A DNA stretch of 64,000 nucleotides from Elizabethkingia occulta (GCF_002023715.1 NZ_MAHX01000013.1:1-64000), one strand, 5' to 3'; counted from the stretch's first letter, positions 26,716-35,339 are shown. A program made the numbers and translations. The notes: generated by a model not told the origin, from the letters alone.

Positions 26716-27273
26716 TTATCTCAGTCTTTTTTGCTGTTCACTTTCCTGTATTACTTTTTCCAAACGGGATAGCTGTGTTTTTTCCTGCTTGGCACTCATA
26801 ATCCAGTGTATCATTACTTTTTTATAAGAAGGAGCCTGGGTTGTGAAAAAATTCCATGCCGTTTTATTTTTTTGAAACTGCTTCTCGAAATTTTGATGGA
26901 GTGGGATAGGTTCTTTCTCGTGAGAATATATCCTGGATTTATTTTCCGTACGAAGATTAAAAGCTTTTAGACCCGCTTCTTTCATCAATCCCTGACCAGA
27001 AAGGTGTTCAACTTTTTTTATATTGATAGCACTCCAGATGCTGTCTTTTTTTCGGGGAGTAAAACGAATAGTATAGCTTTCCTCATCCATAGATTTTCTT
27101 ACACCATCTATCCAGCCAAAACAGAGTGCCTGATCAACGGACTCCGACCAGCTCATAGAAGGTTTGCCGCTGTTCACTTTATAAAAGCCTACGAGAAGCT
27201 CGGTCTCTGTCTGATGGTTATTTTCTAACCATGTTCGGAAATCGGATTGTGTACTGAAAAACTGAGGCTTCAT
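26716..27273 (-). CDS. YdeI/OmpD-associated family protein
   Basis: This 185-residue protein matches the YdeI family. FRTWLENNHQTETELLVGFY is at the start, then SWSESVDQALCFGWIDGVRK (the most conserved block), FTPRKKDSIWSAINIKKVE and a basic C-terminal region ending in EKVIQESEQQKRLR. It is distinct from the DUF1905 protein next to it, although both belong to the YdeI group, which suggests an old pairing. The function is not established. Confidence 0.88.
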   Translation of the reverse strand: MKPQFFSTQSDFRTWLENNHQTETELLVGFYKVNSGKPSMSWSESVDQALCFGWIDGVRKSMDEESYTIRFTPRKKDSIWSAINIKKVEHLSGQGLMKEAGLKAFNLRTENKSRIYSHEKEPIPLHQNFEKQFQKNKTAWNFFTTQAPSYKKVMIHWIMSAKQEKTQLSRLEKVIQESEQQKRLR

Positions 27274-27291
27274 TGCTAGTAAGTATATTGT

Positions 27292-27675
27292 TTATAGTTC
27301 AAAATGCCTGTTATGATTTGTATTATCCGGGTTTATCAGCGATTTGTTGCAATAAGTAGCTGTTTCGAAATCGTTGATGCTAATGGAGAGAAAGGAAATA
27401 TCAGGAAATAAGACGGCAAGCTTTATAATGATTTGTTTCGAAAGATTAGCCTTTTGTTCTGTAGTTCGTCCCTCCATGATATATCCGAAAATGTGAATAA
27501 AATCTTTCTTGCTTTCTGCCAGCTTATAATACTGGAAAGCTTGTATTCTCACTTTTATATCGTTAGGTGCAAATAGACCTGTTTCTTCTGCAGCTTCATA
27601 GACGCTATTCATAATTTTATCGGGTGCAACCTGCTGAATAACATCCTGTGAGCAGTCTATAATAAAATTGGGCAT
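27292..27675 (-). CDS. 5-carboxymethyl-2-hydroxymuconate isomerase-like protein (tautomerase fold)
   Basis: The 127-residue protein starts MPNFIIDCSQDV, so Pro2 can serve as the catalytic base after methionine removal, as in the tautomerase superfamily. The length and segments VRIQAFQYYKLAESKKDFIH and RTTEQKANLSKQIIIKL match the CHMI (HpaF) branch. HpaF works in homoprotocatechuate breakdown, but no other hpa genes are near, so the real substrate is open. It is part of the 25.7-28.1 kb cluster. Confidence 0.85.
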   Translation of the reverse strand: MPNFIIDCSQDVIQQVAPDKIMNSVYEAAEETGLFAPNDIKVRIQAFQYYKLAESKKDFIHIFGYIMEGRTTEQKANLSKQIIIKLAVLFPDISFLSISINDFETATYCNKSLINPDNTNHNRHFEL

Positions 27676-27685
27676 GATGCTTTAA

Positions 27686-28132
27686 TTAATTTGTTTGCCT
27701 TTTGGAATCGTTGTATTGCCACAGAACATTGATAATTTTCCATATGCCATTGAGTTTCACAAGGTGCATGTAATCGATCCATTCATCTGCAAAAAGCTTA
27801 ACGGAAGCTGTTCTGTCAGAAACATCGAGTAGTTTTATGTCTTTTCGGGGAGACGCCGGAAATTTGTCACCGTTTTTGTTATAGCTTTCCGCAAGTAGAA
27901 TCATAGATTCTGTATTGGTTTCCCGGACATAGTCTTTTCCTGTCGCTTTGTCTTTCCAGAAAGTACGCTTTACCATTCTGGGATGTAAAGCTCGTTCCAT
28001 TCTGTCTGGATTTGGTGTGTGTTGCGATTCTATATAATCAAGGGCAGCTTGTTTTATAGCAAGTGTATCCTGTTTTGTCTGTGCAGAAGCAAAAAAAGAA
28101 AAGAACAGGATACAAATAACAGAGTATCTCAT
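27686..28132 (-). CDS. Exported NTF2-like (Lumazine_bd_2 type) protein
   Basis: A 17-residue signal peptide (MRYSVICILFFSFFASA) is followed by an NTF2-like cone fold: DTLAIKQAALDYIESQHT, RMERALHPRMVKRTFW, TASVKLFADEWIDYMHLVK and LNGIWKIINVLWQ. This fold is typical of ligand-binding or small enzymatic domains of 130-150 residues, with no fixed function. It is the first gene of the cluster leading to DinB (gap of 10 bases to the isomerase gene). Confidence 0.85.
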   Translation of the reverse strand: MRYSVICILFFSFFASAQTKQDTLAIKQAALDYIESQHTPNPDRMERALHPRMVKRTFWKDKATGKDYVRETNTESMILLAESYNKNGDKFPASPRKDIKLLDVSDRTASVKLFADEWIDYMHLVKLNGIWKIINVLWQYNDSKRQTN

Positions 28133-28267
28133 ATCATTAAATATTGGTTTGGTGTATAGGTAATCTGATGATTTGAAATTAACTGATTGAACCTCTGTCT
28201 AAAATTAATGAAAAAAAGAGATTGTAAAATATATTTTAGTGATTTTGTATTAAAGCAATTATTGTTT

Positions 28268-28450
28268 TTATTTCTTTTTCGTGTTTTTTGCCAGAAAGAA
28301 AATACTGGCGAAAAATACTGTAGCATAAACAGTTGCCAATGCCGGCTTTTCAAATTTGAAGGTTTGAAAATCAAATTGTTTATAGAGTATAAAACCGAGG
28401 ATAATAGCTATAATAGCAAAAGTAATAGATGTTGCTTTTTTGTTTTCCAT
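28268..28450 (-). CDS. Small two-helix membrane protein, 60 residues
   Basis: The protein has two hydrophobic segments, at residues about 7-22 (TSITFAIIAIILGFILY) and 37-54 (ALATVYATVFFASIFFLA), with Lys-rich ends (MENKKA and KNTKKK). Such a hairpin inserts in the inner membrane. I do not recognise a family. The upstream gap contains no clear promoter. Confidence 0.6.
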   Translation of the reverse strand: MENKKATSITFAIIAIILGFILYKQFDFQTFKFEKPALATVYATVFFASIFFLAKNTKKK

Positions 28451-28504
28451 ATGTTGGATATTAAGTTAGTTTATGATGAATTTAAGCAAGTTCTTAACAC
28501 CACA

Positions 28505-28615
28505 TTGTCAGTCTGAGTGATTTTGGAAAAAAATCGTATCGAAGACTAGCTTGGAATGAGAAAATTGATGTCAGATTGAGCTTTTCTGAAAGAAAAGAGC
28601 GTCGAAATCCAATCA
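28505..28615. repeat. Flavobacterial-type intergenic repeat remnant
   Basis: Two related pieces, TTGTCAGTCTGAGTGA with GTATCGAAGACT and TGTCAGATTGAGC with GCGTCGAAAT, resemble the widespread intergenic element GTCAGTCTGAGCGnAGTCGAAGAC of Bacteroidota. They lie between the small membrane protein gene and the NUDIX pseudogene. Nothing coding is visible. Confidence 0.4.
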
Positions 28616-28636
28616 ATTTCAGTATTCCAAAGTATG

Positions 28637-29035
28637 TTAATCCAGTAAGCCTTTATCCTTCAGGTTATCGAAAATCAACTTATCAACTTCGGAAATCTTG
28701 TCTTTATCCGAATATTTTAACCATTTCATTTCTTCGATTTCAGAACTCACTTTTAGTTCTCCTGAATATTCAGCAGCGTAGCAAGTCATTTTTACAATTG
28801 TACCTTCTTCATGTCCGTGTGCCTGAGCTTCGAAAGTACCAATGTAATTAAGTGTTTTGTTATCTATTGTTACGGTCAGTTCTTCACTAATTTCCCGGAT
28901 CAGTGCCTGCTCGTCTGTTTCTCCGGCTTCTCTTTTTCCACCGGGAAGGTAATATTTGTCTTTTCCATAGCTTTTGGTGGAAAGAATGGATTTGTCTTTT
29001 AGCTATATCCAGGCAAGTTTGTCAATTATTTTCAT
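28637..29035 (-). pseudogene. NUDIX hydrolase with an in-frame stop at codon 11
   Basis: The frame from the ATG at 29033-29035 to TAA at 28637-28639 is 133 codons long and encodes a NUDIX hydrolase. The NUDIX box reads GGKREAGETDEQALIREISE and continues with EL, preceded by YYLPGG. The TAG at 29003-29005 interrupts it right after MKIIDKLAWI. There is no other strong start before the NUDIX box. The rest of the frame is clean, so the break is recent, or the gene is read through or restarted. NUDIX enzymes cleave nucleoside diphosphates linked to other groups. Confidence 0.82.
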
Positions 29036-29074
29036 TTTTCTATTAATATAGTTGTATGTTATCGTTATTTGCTC

Positions 29075-30370
29075 TTACTTTTTTCCAAGAACATAGTTAT
29101 TGCTCTTTTCATCTTTTTTTACGGTGTAGGCTTTATTTATTTTGATCGTCCAGCCTTCACCTTCAATCAGTTCATCGCTTATTTTTACAGGCGAGCTTAC
29201 CGATATTTTGTCCCAGTTAGGACTCATCAATGCACCTTTTGTAACCTCCAGAATACCCCAATTGTCGGTAACTCTTATTTGTGGATAAACGGTTCCCTTA
29301 TCTTCAATCGGGATTATATTCCTTGGATCAAAAGAAACATTCATTTTCTCAAATTTTATTTCAAGGTGTGGTTGCTCAATGAATTTACTTTTATACCCGG
29401 CGATCAGTTTTTTTATTTTTTCGTCTCTCACTTTTTCTTCCGAAAAAATAGCTGCTCCGTTGTAGTTATTGGCTATTTTGTCAACACTAGCTTTTAAATG
29501 AGTGGGTATTTTTATTCCAAAATCCTGAATAAAGAAATCTGTAAGATTGGTATCGCCTTTAATTTTTTGGTTCCAGTATTTGTCTTTTTGACTGAGCAAA
29601 TAGCCATATACAGGAATGGTACTGTACGCAAATGAACGAACATAAGTAGGGTTTTTAAGAAATGCATTGGTAGTCGCTACGAAATGTTCTTTTATCTGTG
29701 CTTTGTTTCTTCCGCTTATCATAAATCCGGTATACTCCGCAAGACCTTCGTTCAGTTCCAATTGGTTTTCGATTGTAGCTGATTCCGGAAAAAGAGAATT
29801 TCTGTATTTTCTGAAGGTAAGTGCATTGGTCAGATGCTCTTTTTGTTCTTTTTTTGAATCAGAGAGGACAGCTTTTGTAAGGGCTTCTAATTCTAAACGA
29901 AGGTATATTCTCCCGTCTTTCTGATCTAAATGGTTGCTTTCTTTATTACTTTGGGTAAAACCCAATGCAGATTGGGCTTTATGGAAAAGTTCGTGTGCCA
30001 GTAGGTTTATCCGGTTGTTTTTATTTTCAGACAATGGCAGCATAATCATAGCCCAGTTTTTACCATTCCACATTAGGGAAGTATTGGCCGTATTAATATT
30101 GTCGGGTAATTTACCAACATAGATATCGCCTTGTTTTGTCAGGCTGTTTTGGGCGTCCGGCTCGTTGCTGTATAATTGTCTGGTTTTAGTTTCTACCAAC
30201 AAGATTCCTCCATACAGGTCTTTATTCCATAGTCTGATATTTTGCTGAGTAGCAGTTTTAATTTCCTCAAAATAATTGGAAATACTATTTAAATCCTGAG
30301 TTTCGGCTTTTTGGGCAGATACTGTTGAAATCTTGATGAGGAATAGAAATGCTAAAAATACTTTTTTCAT
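29075..30370 (-). CDS. Secreted putative zinc metallopeptidase with HELFH motif
   Basis: The 431-residue protein has a signal peptide ending near TVSAQ. The segment LLAHELFHKAQ places an HExxH zinc motif at residues 126-130. The later LNEGLAEYTGF (about 207-216) can supply the third zinc ligand, in the style of gluzincins. The spacing of about 78 residues between the motifs is longer than in M1 or M4 enzymes. A C-terminal part of about 130 residues is beta-rich. I do not recognise the family by name, so activity is inferred from motif only. It is separate from its neighbours. Confidence 0.7.
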   Translation of the reverse strand: MKKVFLAFLFLIKISTVSAQKAETQDLNSISNYFEEIKTATQQNIRLWNKDLYGGILLVETKTRQLYSNEPDAQNSLTKQGDIYVGKLPDNINTANTSLMWNGKNWAMIMLPLSENKNNRINLLAHELFHKAQSALGFTQSNKESNHLDQKDGRIYLRLELEALTKAVLSDSKKEQKEHLTNALTFRKYRNSLFPESATIENQLELNEGLAEYTGFMISGRNKAQIKEHFVATTNAFLKNPTYVRSFAYSTIPVYGYLLSQKDKYWNQKIKGDTNLTDFFIQDFGIKIPTHLKASVDKIANNYNGAAIFSEEKVRDEKIKKLIAGYKSKFIEQPHLEIKFEKMNVSFDPRNIIPIEDKGTVYPQIRVTDNWGILEVTKGALMSPNWDKISVSSPVKISDELIEGEGWTIKINKAYTVKKDEKSNNYVLGKK

Positions 30371-30513
30371 GGAGACTTAGTTTTAACCTGTATTTATATA
30401 CAAAGCCTAAATTTAAGCATTCTATTGAGATTATGTTTATTAAATGTATTGTAATTTGTTGATTTTATTTAGAAATTGCTATAGTGTGATTAAAATATTA
30501 AGGAAAAGCTAAG

Positions 30514-31284
30514 TTATTCTTCAGTCCTTTTATTTTCCAGAATTTCAGCTACAAATTTTCCGCTTTTGTCTTTAGACACAGCTACTAAAAGATTGGCACC
30601 ACCTTCCTGATACATTCGCTTTATTGTAAGAAGATATTTATCGCCCTGTTTTTCGATGTTTAGAATTTCATCGTTTGCTCCATCATCATTTTTAAGTTCA
30701 AAATATGGATAATCGCTTTCGTAATTTTTATTCTTCACCATTTTTACCAAGCCTTCATATTTGGCAGATTTATCGGAGAACAGAATTGGTGTATTAACCG
30801 AGCAGCCTGTTAAACCGTCATCATCTGAAACGCCAATGCCAAAGTAGGCTGTCGGTGTAAAGGAAACTTCGTTGCTGCCTGTTTTTACTGTTTTAACCCG
30901 AGCATCTTTTGTCGGTCCGTAGACTTTTCTGCCATCAACATAGCCTTCGGTATCTCTTGTTTTCATTTTCACATACCTGAATTCCTGACAATGCTCATCC
31001 GCCGGATTTGCTTTGTAAGTAAGGTCACTTACTTCAGTTATATCAACAAGCTGTTCATTCAGGTTGCTGATGTCTTTTATTTCTTTAAAATTTCCGTCCA
31101 GAAGTTTTATATCGTTGCCCAATAAGACTGCTTTTCCGTCAGCTTTATGAAAGGTGATTTTGGAAGCTGTGGTATCCTGAACAATATGCTCTGTTTTTTC
31201 AGTTGTTATAACACTGGTTTTGTTCTCTTGTTTTCCACAGGAAATAAGGGTAATAAAACCTAATGCCGGTATCAGTTTATTCAT
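30514..31284 (-). CDS. Hypothetical lipoprotein, 256 residues
   Basis: The signal ends in lipobox LISC (Cys at residue 16), so it is an anchored exported protein. The mature part contains VLLGNDIKLLDGNFKEIKDI, KMKTRDTEGYVDGRKVYGPT (an SH3-like pattern common near GYVDGRKVYG) and a C-terminal LLTIKRMYQEGGANLLVAVS. The function is unknown. It is last in a run of three minus-strand genes (GLPGLI, DUF6304-like, lipoprotein) with gaps of 9 and 30 bases, likely one transcript. Confidence 0.75.
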   Translation of the reverse strand: MNKLIPALGFITLISCGKQENKTSVITTEKTEHIVQDTTASKITFHKADGKAVLLGNDIKLLDGNFKEIKDISNLNEQLVDITEVSDLTYKANPADEHCQEFRYVKMKTRDTEGYVDGRKVYGPTKDARVKTVKTGSNEVSFTPTAYFGIGVSDDDGLTGCSVNTPILFSDKSAKYEGLVKMVKNKNYESDYPYFELKNDDGANDEILNIEKQGDKYLLTIKRMYQEGGANLLVAVSKDKSGKFVAEILENKRTEE

Positions 31285-31314
31285 TATTTGTATAATAGGT
31301 GTTCGTAATTTTTT

Positions 31315-32013
31315 TTAGCCTCGATAACCTGCTCCGGCTCTTCTTATTTCATATTGGCTGCAGCAATATATTTCCTGTACGGTGGTAGTTTTATCAGTTT
31401 CCAGATCCATATATTCCTGTTTGTTGGTCACTTTTTTATATTTCTCTTTTTGAGCAGCAAAGCATAGCATGGTCCCAAAGGCACTTTGTCCGTAAACGCT
31501 GTAATCACCATACAGACAACCATAACAATTTTTAAAATGATAGCTTTCTCCAAATTGACTATGGATATCGTCCAACGCAGTTTCCATCAGATTACCAATA
31601 CCTATATAAAGGTTTCCTTCGATGGTTAAAGAGACTGAAATTCTCTCATCTTCAATTCCGCCATCTGGTTCCGCATTGCCCAGTAGGTATTCAATTTTCA
31701 GATCCGAATAAAATTCGGAACCTGTTGTTTTGTCTATAATAAGCTGTGGAACCAAAATTTCAAAAGTACAGTTGCAAAGTTCTTCTCTGACTATTTCTGA
31801 GTTGTAAACAGGTGTTTTACTCCATGTAAATCTTTGCAGTTGCTGTTCGGTATATTTTGTTTTATCATCTAAAGACAGATCGGAAAATTCGGAACCTGAA
31901 AATTTCACACCGTCAATTTCGGTATATAAATTTTTAAAATCATTTTCTACAATTACAGCTGTTGTCCCGGAATTGTCGGTATATATACCGTTGTATTTTT
32001 TTCGTTCCGTCAT
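31315..32013 (-). CDS. DUF6304-like hypothetical protein
   Basis: This 232-residue soluble protein has no signal peptide. It contains a Cys cluster (EELCNCTF) and a conserved FKNCYGCLYGDYSVYGQSAF block followed by GTMLCFAAQK, and ends with a Gln/Tyr-rich tail (IYCCSQYEIRRAGAGYRG). I believe it belongs to DUF6304, whose function is not known, but this recognition is from memory. It starts 9 bases after the GLPGLI stop codon. Confidence 0.65.
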   Translation of the reverse strand: MTERKKYNGIYTDNSGTTAVIVENDFKNLYTEIDGVKFSGSEFSDLSLDDKTKYTEQQLQRFTWSKTPVYNSEIVREELCNCTFEILVPQLIIDKTTGSEFYSDLKIEYLLGNAEPDGGIEDERISVSLTIEGNLYIGIGNLMETALDDIHSQFGESYHFKNCYGCLYGDYSVYGQSAFGTMLCFAAQKEKYKKVTNKQEYMDLETDKTTTVQEIYCCSQYEIRRAGAGYRG

Positions 32014-32022
32014 ATAGCTGTG

Positions 32023-32874
32023 CTATTGAATTCTTTCAATGGTATTCTCGTCGTTAAAGTTTTTTTGTTTTTGCAGCTGAATATTCCGGAAGGTTTCTCT
32101 CGATTCCGGTAATATAGTTGTTTCCATACTTTGAAGTGTTCCAACCATATTATTAACGAAATTCTTTTTGGCCTCCCGCAAACCTGCCATAGTTGTAATA
32201 TTGGCATTTTCATACCTGCGTTTTTCAATAGCCAGCATCTTACCCTTCAGTTGACTGCTTGGTATAGATTTTACAAGCTCAAAATCATAATCTCCGCTCT
32301 GATCGGATATTTTGATAATTAGTCCCGGTAATCCGGTAAACTTATAGGGACCATAAGCAAGCGGAATATCTGTGGTATACCATGCTGTCCAGTTTCTTCC
32401 GTTGTAATTGATTTCTGCTTTTCTGCAGTTGAATGATTGTATAGTCTTTGACTCATCTACAAGTTTCCAGTTATTGATTACAGGTTCTTTATAGCTGAGT
32501 AATGACATTCCGGCTCTTTCGAAATACTGATTGTTCTGATTGGTTTGTAATATAGTATACGGAAATTTTGTCTTTGGAAAAGATTTTCCACTGAAGTCTA
32601 TACGTGTAGTCCCTCCTACAGTAGCTTTTTGAAATTCACTCTGAAAAGTAGAATCATATTTTATCGATTTCTCGCTAATGAAAAATGCACGATCCTTCAG
32701 CACCTGCAAAGAGAATAGTTCTTCGAATACCTGATCGGGAGTAGACTTATAGAGTTTGGCTTTTACTAAATAAGTAAAGCTTGCAATAAGGCTGTCTTTT
32801 TTTTCTGTCTGAGAATAGAGTAAAGCAAATAAAAAGAAACTTATAAGTATTGAGATTTTCCTGGTGTTGTTCAT
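32023..32874 (-). CDS. GLPGLI family protein
   Basis: The 283-residue exported protein carries the diagnostic block YGPYKFTGLPGLIIKISDQS at about residues 170-190, including the Gly-Leu-Pro-Gly-Leu-Ile sequence that names this Bacteroidota family. A signal peptide ends near LLYSQT. The family is thought to be beta-rich and periplasmic, with a role still unknown. It leads a likely three-gene operon on the minus strand. Confidence 0.9.
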   Translation of the reverse strand: MNNTRKISILISFFLFALLYSQTEKKDSLIASFTYLVKAKLYKSTPDQVFEELFSLQVLKDRAFFISEKSIKYDSTFQSEFQKATVGGTTRIDFSGKSFPKTKFPYTILQTNQNNQYFERAGMSLLSYKEPVINNWKLVDESKTIQSFNCRKAEINYNGRNWTAWYTTDIPLAYGPYKFTGLPGLIIKISDQSGDYDFELVKSIPSSQLKGKMLAIEKRRYENANITTMAGLREAKKNFVNNMVGTLQSMETTILPESRETFRNIQLQKQKNFNDENTIERIQ

Positions 32875-33019
32875 AAAGTTTTTATAAGTGCTAAAAATAA
32901 CATTTATTCTTAGATTTACGAGCCCATAGGATAAATATTTCCCTAAAATTAGATCTATTTCTGTTGTTATTTTTAGTGAAAATCACAATAATATTTCCAT
33001 TCTCCTGTTTTAGTGTTTT

Positions 33020-33691
33020 TTAGGCAGAACAAACTTCAAATCTATCTATTGCGGTTAAATACCATTTATTATTTATTTTGGCTATGTAGAAAATAAAAGT
33101 TTCCTGATTTTCACCAATTAAAGTGACTTTATGACTTTTACGCTCTATTTCTTCAAATAGCTTAATTTCTTTTTCATTCCAAATGGTTTCTTCCGTAAGC
33201 TTATTTTCATTTATTGCAATTGTTGATAAAAATTTGTCCTTAGTTTTCATATCAACATAAATTCCGGAAGGCTTATTCCAGCTTTCAGTTTCACAGTTAA
33301 AGACAGGAGAACCAGTTTCATTTATCAGGTATTGTGTTTCAAAATTTGTGTCATACGGTAAATATTCTGGAACAGGCTCCTTGAATGAAATTTGTTTTGC
33401 TGTAGAGATATTATCAGCTACGCCTCTGGCAAACAGAAATGTAAGTCCATAATCTTTGTAGATTAAGTTATTTAAGGTATTTTCATCTTTCCTTTGATAA
33501 GCCTTAACGATCTTTATTATAGTATCGTTCATTTCATTTTCTTTCGTAGTCGATTTAATGTTTGTCGAAATTGAGTTTTCAGTATTTGTATTCTCAACCG
33601 AAATTTTATTTTCGACTTTTTCATTTTTCTGACCGCAAGAAAATGTCAGATAGCTTAAAAAGACAATAAATGTTATGCTTTTATTTTTCAA
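33020..33691 (-). CDS. Hypothetical lipoprotein, 223 residues
   Basis: The lipobox is LTFSC (Cys at residue 19). A low-complexity Asn/Ser/Thr/Lys linker (residues about 25-52) tethers a soluble domain with IVKAYQRKDENTLNNLIYKD and a C-terminal TFIFYIAKINNKWYLTAIDR, which looks like a degenerate NTF2-like domain. The function is unknown. Its start codon is 1 base after the stop of the preceding small gene on the same strand. Confidence 0.72.
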   Translation of the reverse strand: MKNKSITFIVFLSYLTFSCGQKNEKVENKISVENTNTENSISTNIKSTTKENEMNDTIIKIVKAYQRKDENTLNNLIYKDYGLTFLFARGVADNISTAKQISFKEPVPEYLPYDTNFETQYLINETGSPVFNCETESWNKPSGIYVDMKTKDKFLSTIAINENKLTEETIWNEKEIKLFEEIERKSHKVTLIGENQETFIFYIAKINNKWYLTAIDRFEVCSA

Positions 33692-33692
33692 T

Positions 33693-33989
33693 TTACTTTT
33701 TATTATTTTTCAATTCGCTTTCATGTTGAATCCCATTTGCATTAATTCTGCAATTCCATTTGCAAATCGGAAATAATCCCGTCTTATTTAGCTCTACAGG
33801 TCCACTGGCTAATAAATTGTCAACAGCGCCATTTTCATCTGTATCATCCATATAAATATCAATTTCTTTGCCCGGGAATAGTAAGACTTCTTGCCCGCTA
33901 TAGTCCAATTTAATGTCCTGCTGGGAAAGCAAAACCAAATCGCTTTCAATAAGTTCGTTAAAGTCAACTTGAATTCTGGCAGGTTTCAT
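33693..33989 (-). CDS. Hypothetical 98-residue protein
   Basis: This is a small acidic protein with no signal peptide or membrane helix. Features are an N-terminal MKPARIQVDFNELIESDLVL, a DSGQEVLLFPGKEIDIYMDD-like acidic middle in the form DYSGQEVLLFPGKEIDIYMD, and FPICKWNCRI near the end. It is placed 1 base upstream of the lipoprotein gene, so both are likely translated from one message. I cannot assign a function. Confidence 0.6.
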   Translation of the reverse strand: MKPARIQVDFNELIESDLVLLSQQDIKLDYSGQEVLLFPGKEIDIYMDDTDENGAVDNLLASGPVELNKTGLFPICKWNCRINANGIQHESELKNNKK

Positions 33990-34095
33990 CTCAATTTGTA
34001 TACTGTTTTGCTTTACCTATTTGCTATAGAAGCAAATGTAAATAAAAGTTGAACGATGAAAAATGGCTGGTTCCGGCTAATTTATATGGGTACAG

Positions 34096-34116
34096 GCACG
34101 AGCGTCACGCTCGTGC
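34096..34116. repeat. REP-like palindrome
   Basis: GCACGAGCGT and ACGCTCGTGC are exact reverse complements around one C. Its GC content is much higher than the surrounding DNA. It lies between the TPR gene and the 98-residue gene, both on the minus strand. Confidence 0.6.
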
Positions 34117-34153
34117 TAGCAAGGGATTTACCTGCTGTTGTTCATGATGTATG

Positions 34154-35197
34154 TTATTTCCAGTTGTAATTTTTAGACCAATTATAAAATTCTTTAATCT
34201 TGTTCTGATGCTGCTCATTGTACTGAATCGCATCTTTGTCCTGTATGGCAAGAAAAATAATATTGGCAAAAGGTTCAAGTAGGTTTTTGTCATTCATTTC
34301 AATAAAGTAAGGTGCCAAAAAATCCCAGTAGTAGCCTTTTTGTTTCGGTTTTACTTCTTTCATAATTCTGCAAACAGGAGAGAACTTGTCTATAAATTTC
34401 TGAATTTCGGTTTTGTCTTTATTTTCCTCATGTAGGTCTTGGGTTGCAGACATTGAGAGCATAATATCGACAGTGGAGAAATCATCGGTATTTGATTTTT
34501 TATTATTTGTTTTATCAGCCGATATTGAAGAGAGAGAAACATTGATTGAGTTATCTTCGCTTTTGCTAACACCTTGTTTCATCAATGTAAGCATAGTTAC
34601 CAGATTGCCTTTGGCTCTTGAAGATTTATTGTCTAGTATCAGGTATCTTCCCGCTGCCAGTATTGAGGGGATTCTGTTGGATCTGTCAATTACAGCCAAT
34701 GCATTGTATGAGCCTGCATGATTGGGATTCAGTCTGGTTGTTATCTGAAAAGCTTCTGCGGCTTTTTCAGTTTCTTTTACTTTATATAGAGCAATACCCT
34801 TATTGAAGTAAAGGTGGTAATAATCGGGATATTTTTTTATTCCCTCGTTGTAGGCTTTAATGGCTAAATCCGATTTACCAATATGATCCAAAGCATTTCC
34901 ATAAGTAACATAAACAGTTGCATTATCTTCTTTTGGATATAGCTTTAGAGCAAGCTCACTAACTTCAATAGATTCATCATAGTTTTTCATTATTTCCAAA
35001 GTCATGGCTTTTTCAGCAAGAGCAAAGAAATTGTTTTTATCAAGATTTAGCGCTTCATTATATCTGGATAAAGCTTCATCATATTTTCCTTCATCATAAA
35101 GCGTAACCCCTTCACGAATCTTCTTTTCGGCTTCTGCCTTATTTTGGGCAAATCCTAATGTTGAAAAACACAGAAACAGCAAATAAAATTTCTTCAT
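34154..35197 (-). CDS. Exported TPR-repeat protein
   Basis: The 347-residue protein has a signal peptide (MKKFYLLFLCFSTLGFAQ) and then at least four tetratricopeptide repeats between residues about 20 and 170 (for example YDEALSRYNEALNLDKNNFF, YDESIEVSELALKLYPKEDN and SDLAIKAYNEGIKKYPDYYH). A C-terminal region of about 170 residues has no known domain. TPR helices bind partner proteins. The partner is unknown. It is not clearly linked to its neighbours. Confidence 0.85.
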   Translation of the reverse strand: MKKFYLLFLCFSTLGFAQNKAEAEKKIREGVTLYDEGKYDEALSRYNEALNLDKNNFFALAEKAMTLEIMKNYDESIEVSELALKLYPKEDNATVYVTYGNALDHIGKSDLAIKAYNEGIKKYPDYYHLYFNKGIALYKVKETEKAAEAFQITTRLNPNHAGSYNALAVIDRSNRIPSILAAGRYLILDNKSSRAKGNLVTMLTLMKQGVSKSEDNSINVSLSSISADKTNNKKSNTDDFSTVDIMLSMSATQDLHEENKDKTEIQKFIDKFSPVCRIMKEVKPKQKGYYWDFLAPYFIEMNDKNLLEPFANIIFLAIQDKDAIQYNEQHQNKIKEFYNWSKNYNWK

Positions 35198-35288
35198 GTA
35201 TATTGATTTTTATTAACAGCTAAATTTACACATTATGTGAATGTGGAATGTGAAAAAAATACCTTTAATGCTCAGTTCTATGAAAATA

Positions 35289-35315
35289 AAAACCATTCTG
35301 TAACAGAACGGTTTT
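35289..35315 (-). terminator. Terminator of the XRE regulator gene
   Basis: AAAACCATTCTG and CAGAACGGTTTT pair with one mismatch around TAA. On the minus strand it ends in a T run, 25 bases after the XRE stop codon. Nearly the same hairpin, at the same distance, follows groEL at 36831-36858. Confidence 0.82.
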
Positions 35316-35339
35316 ATTTATTGTATCGGTGGCTGGCCG

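Noticed and set aside
28811-29002. Plus-strand 63-residue frame (and 28576-28851) in the NUDIX region
   Set aside because: The minus strand shows a clear NUDIX box; these frames are its antisense shadows.
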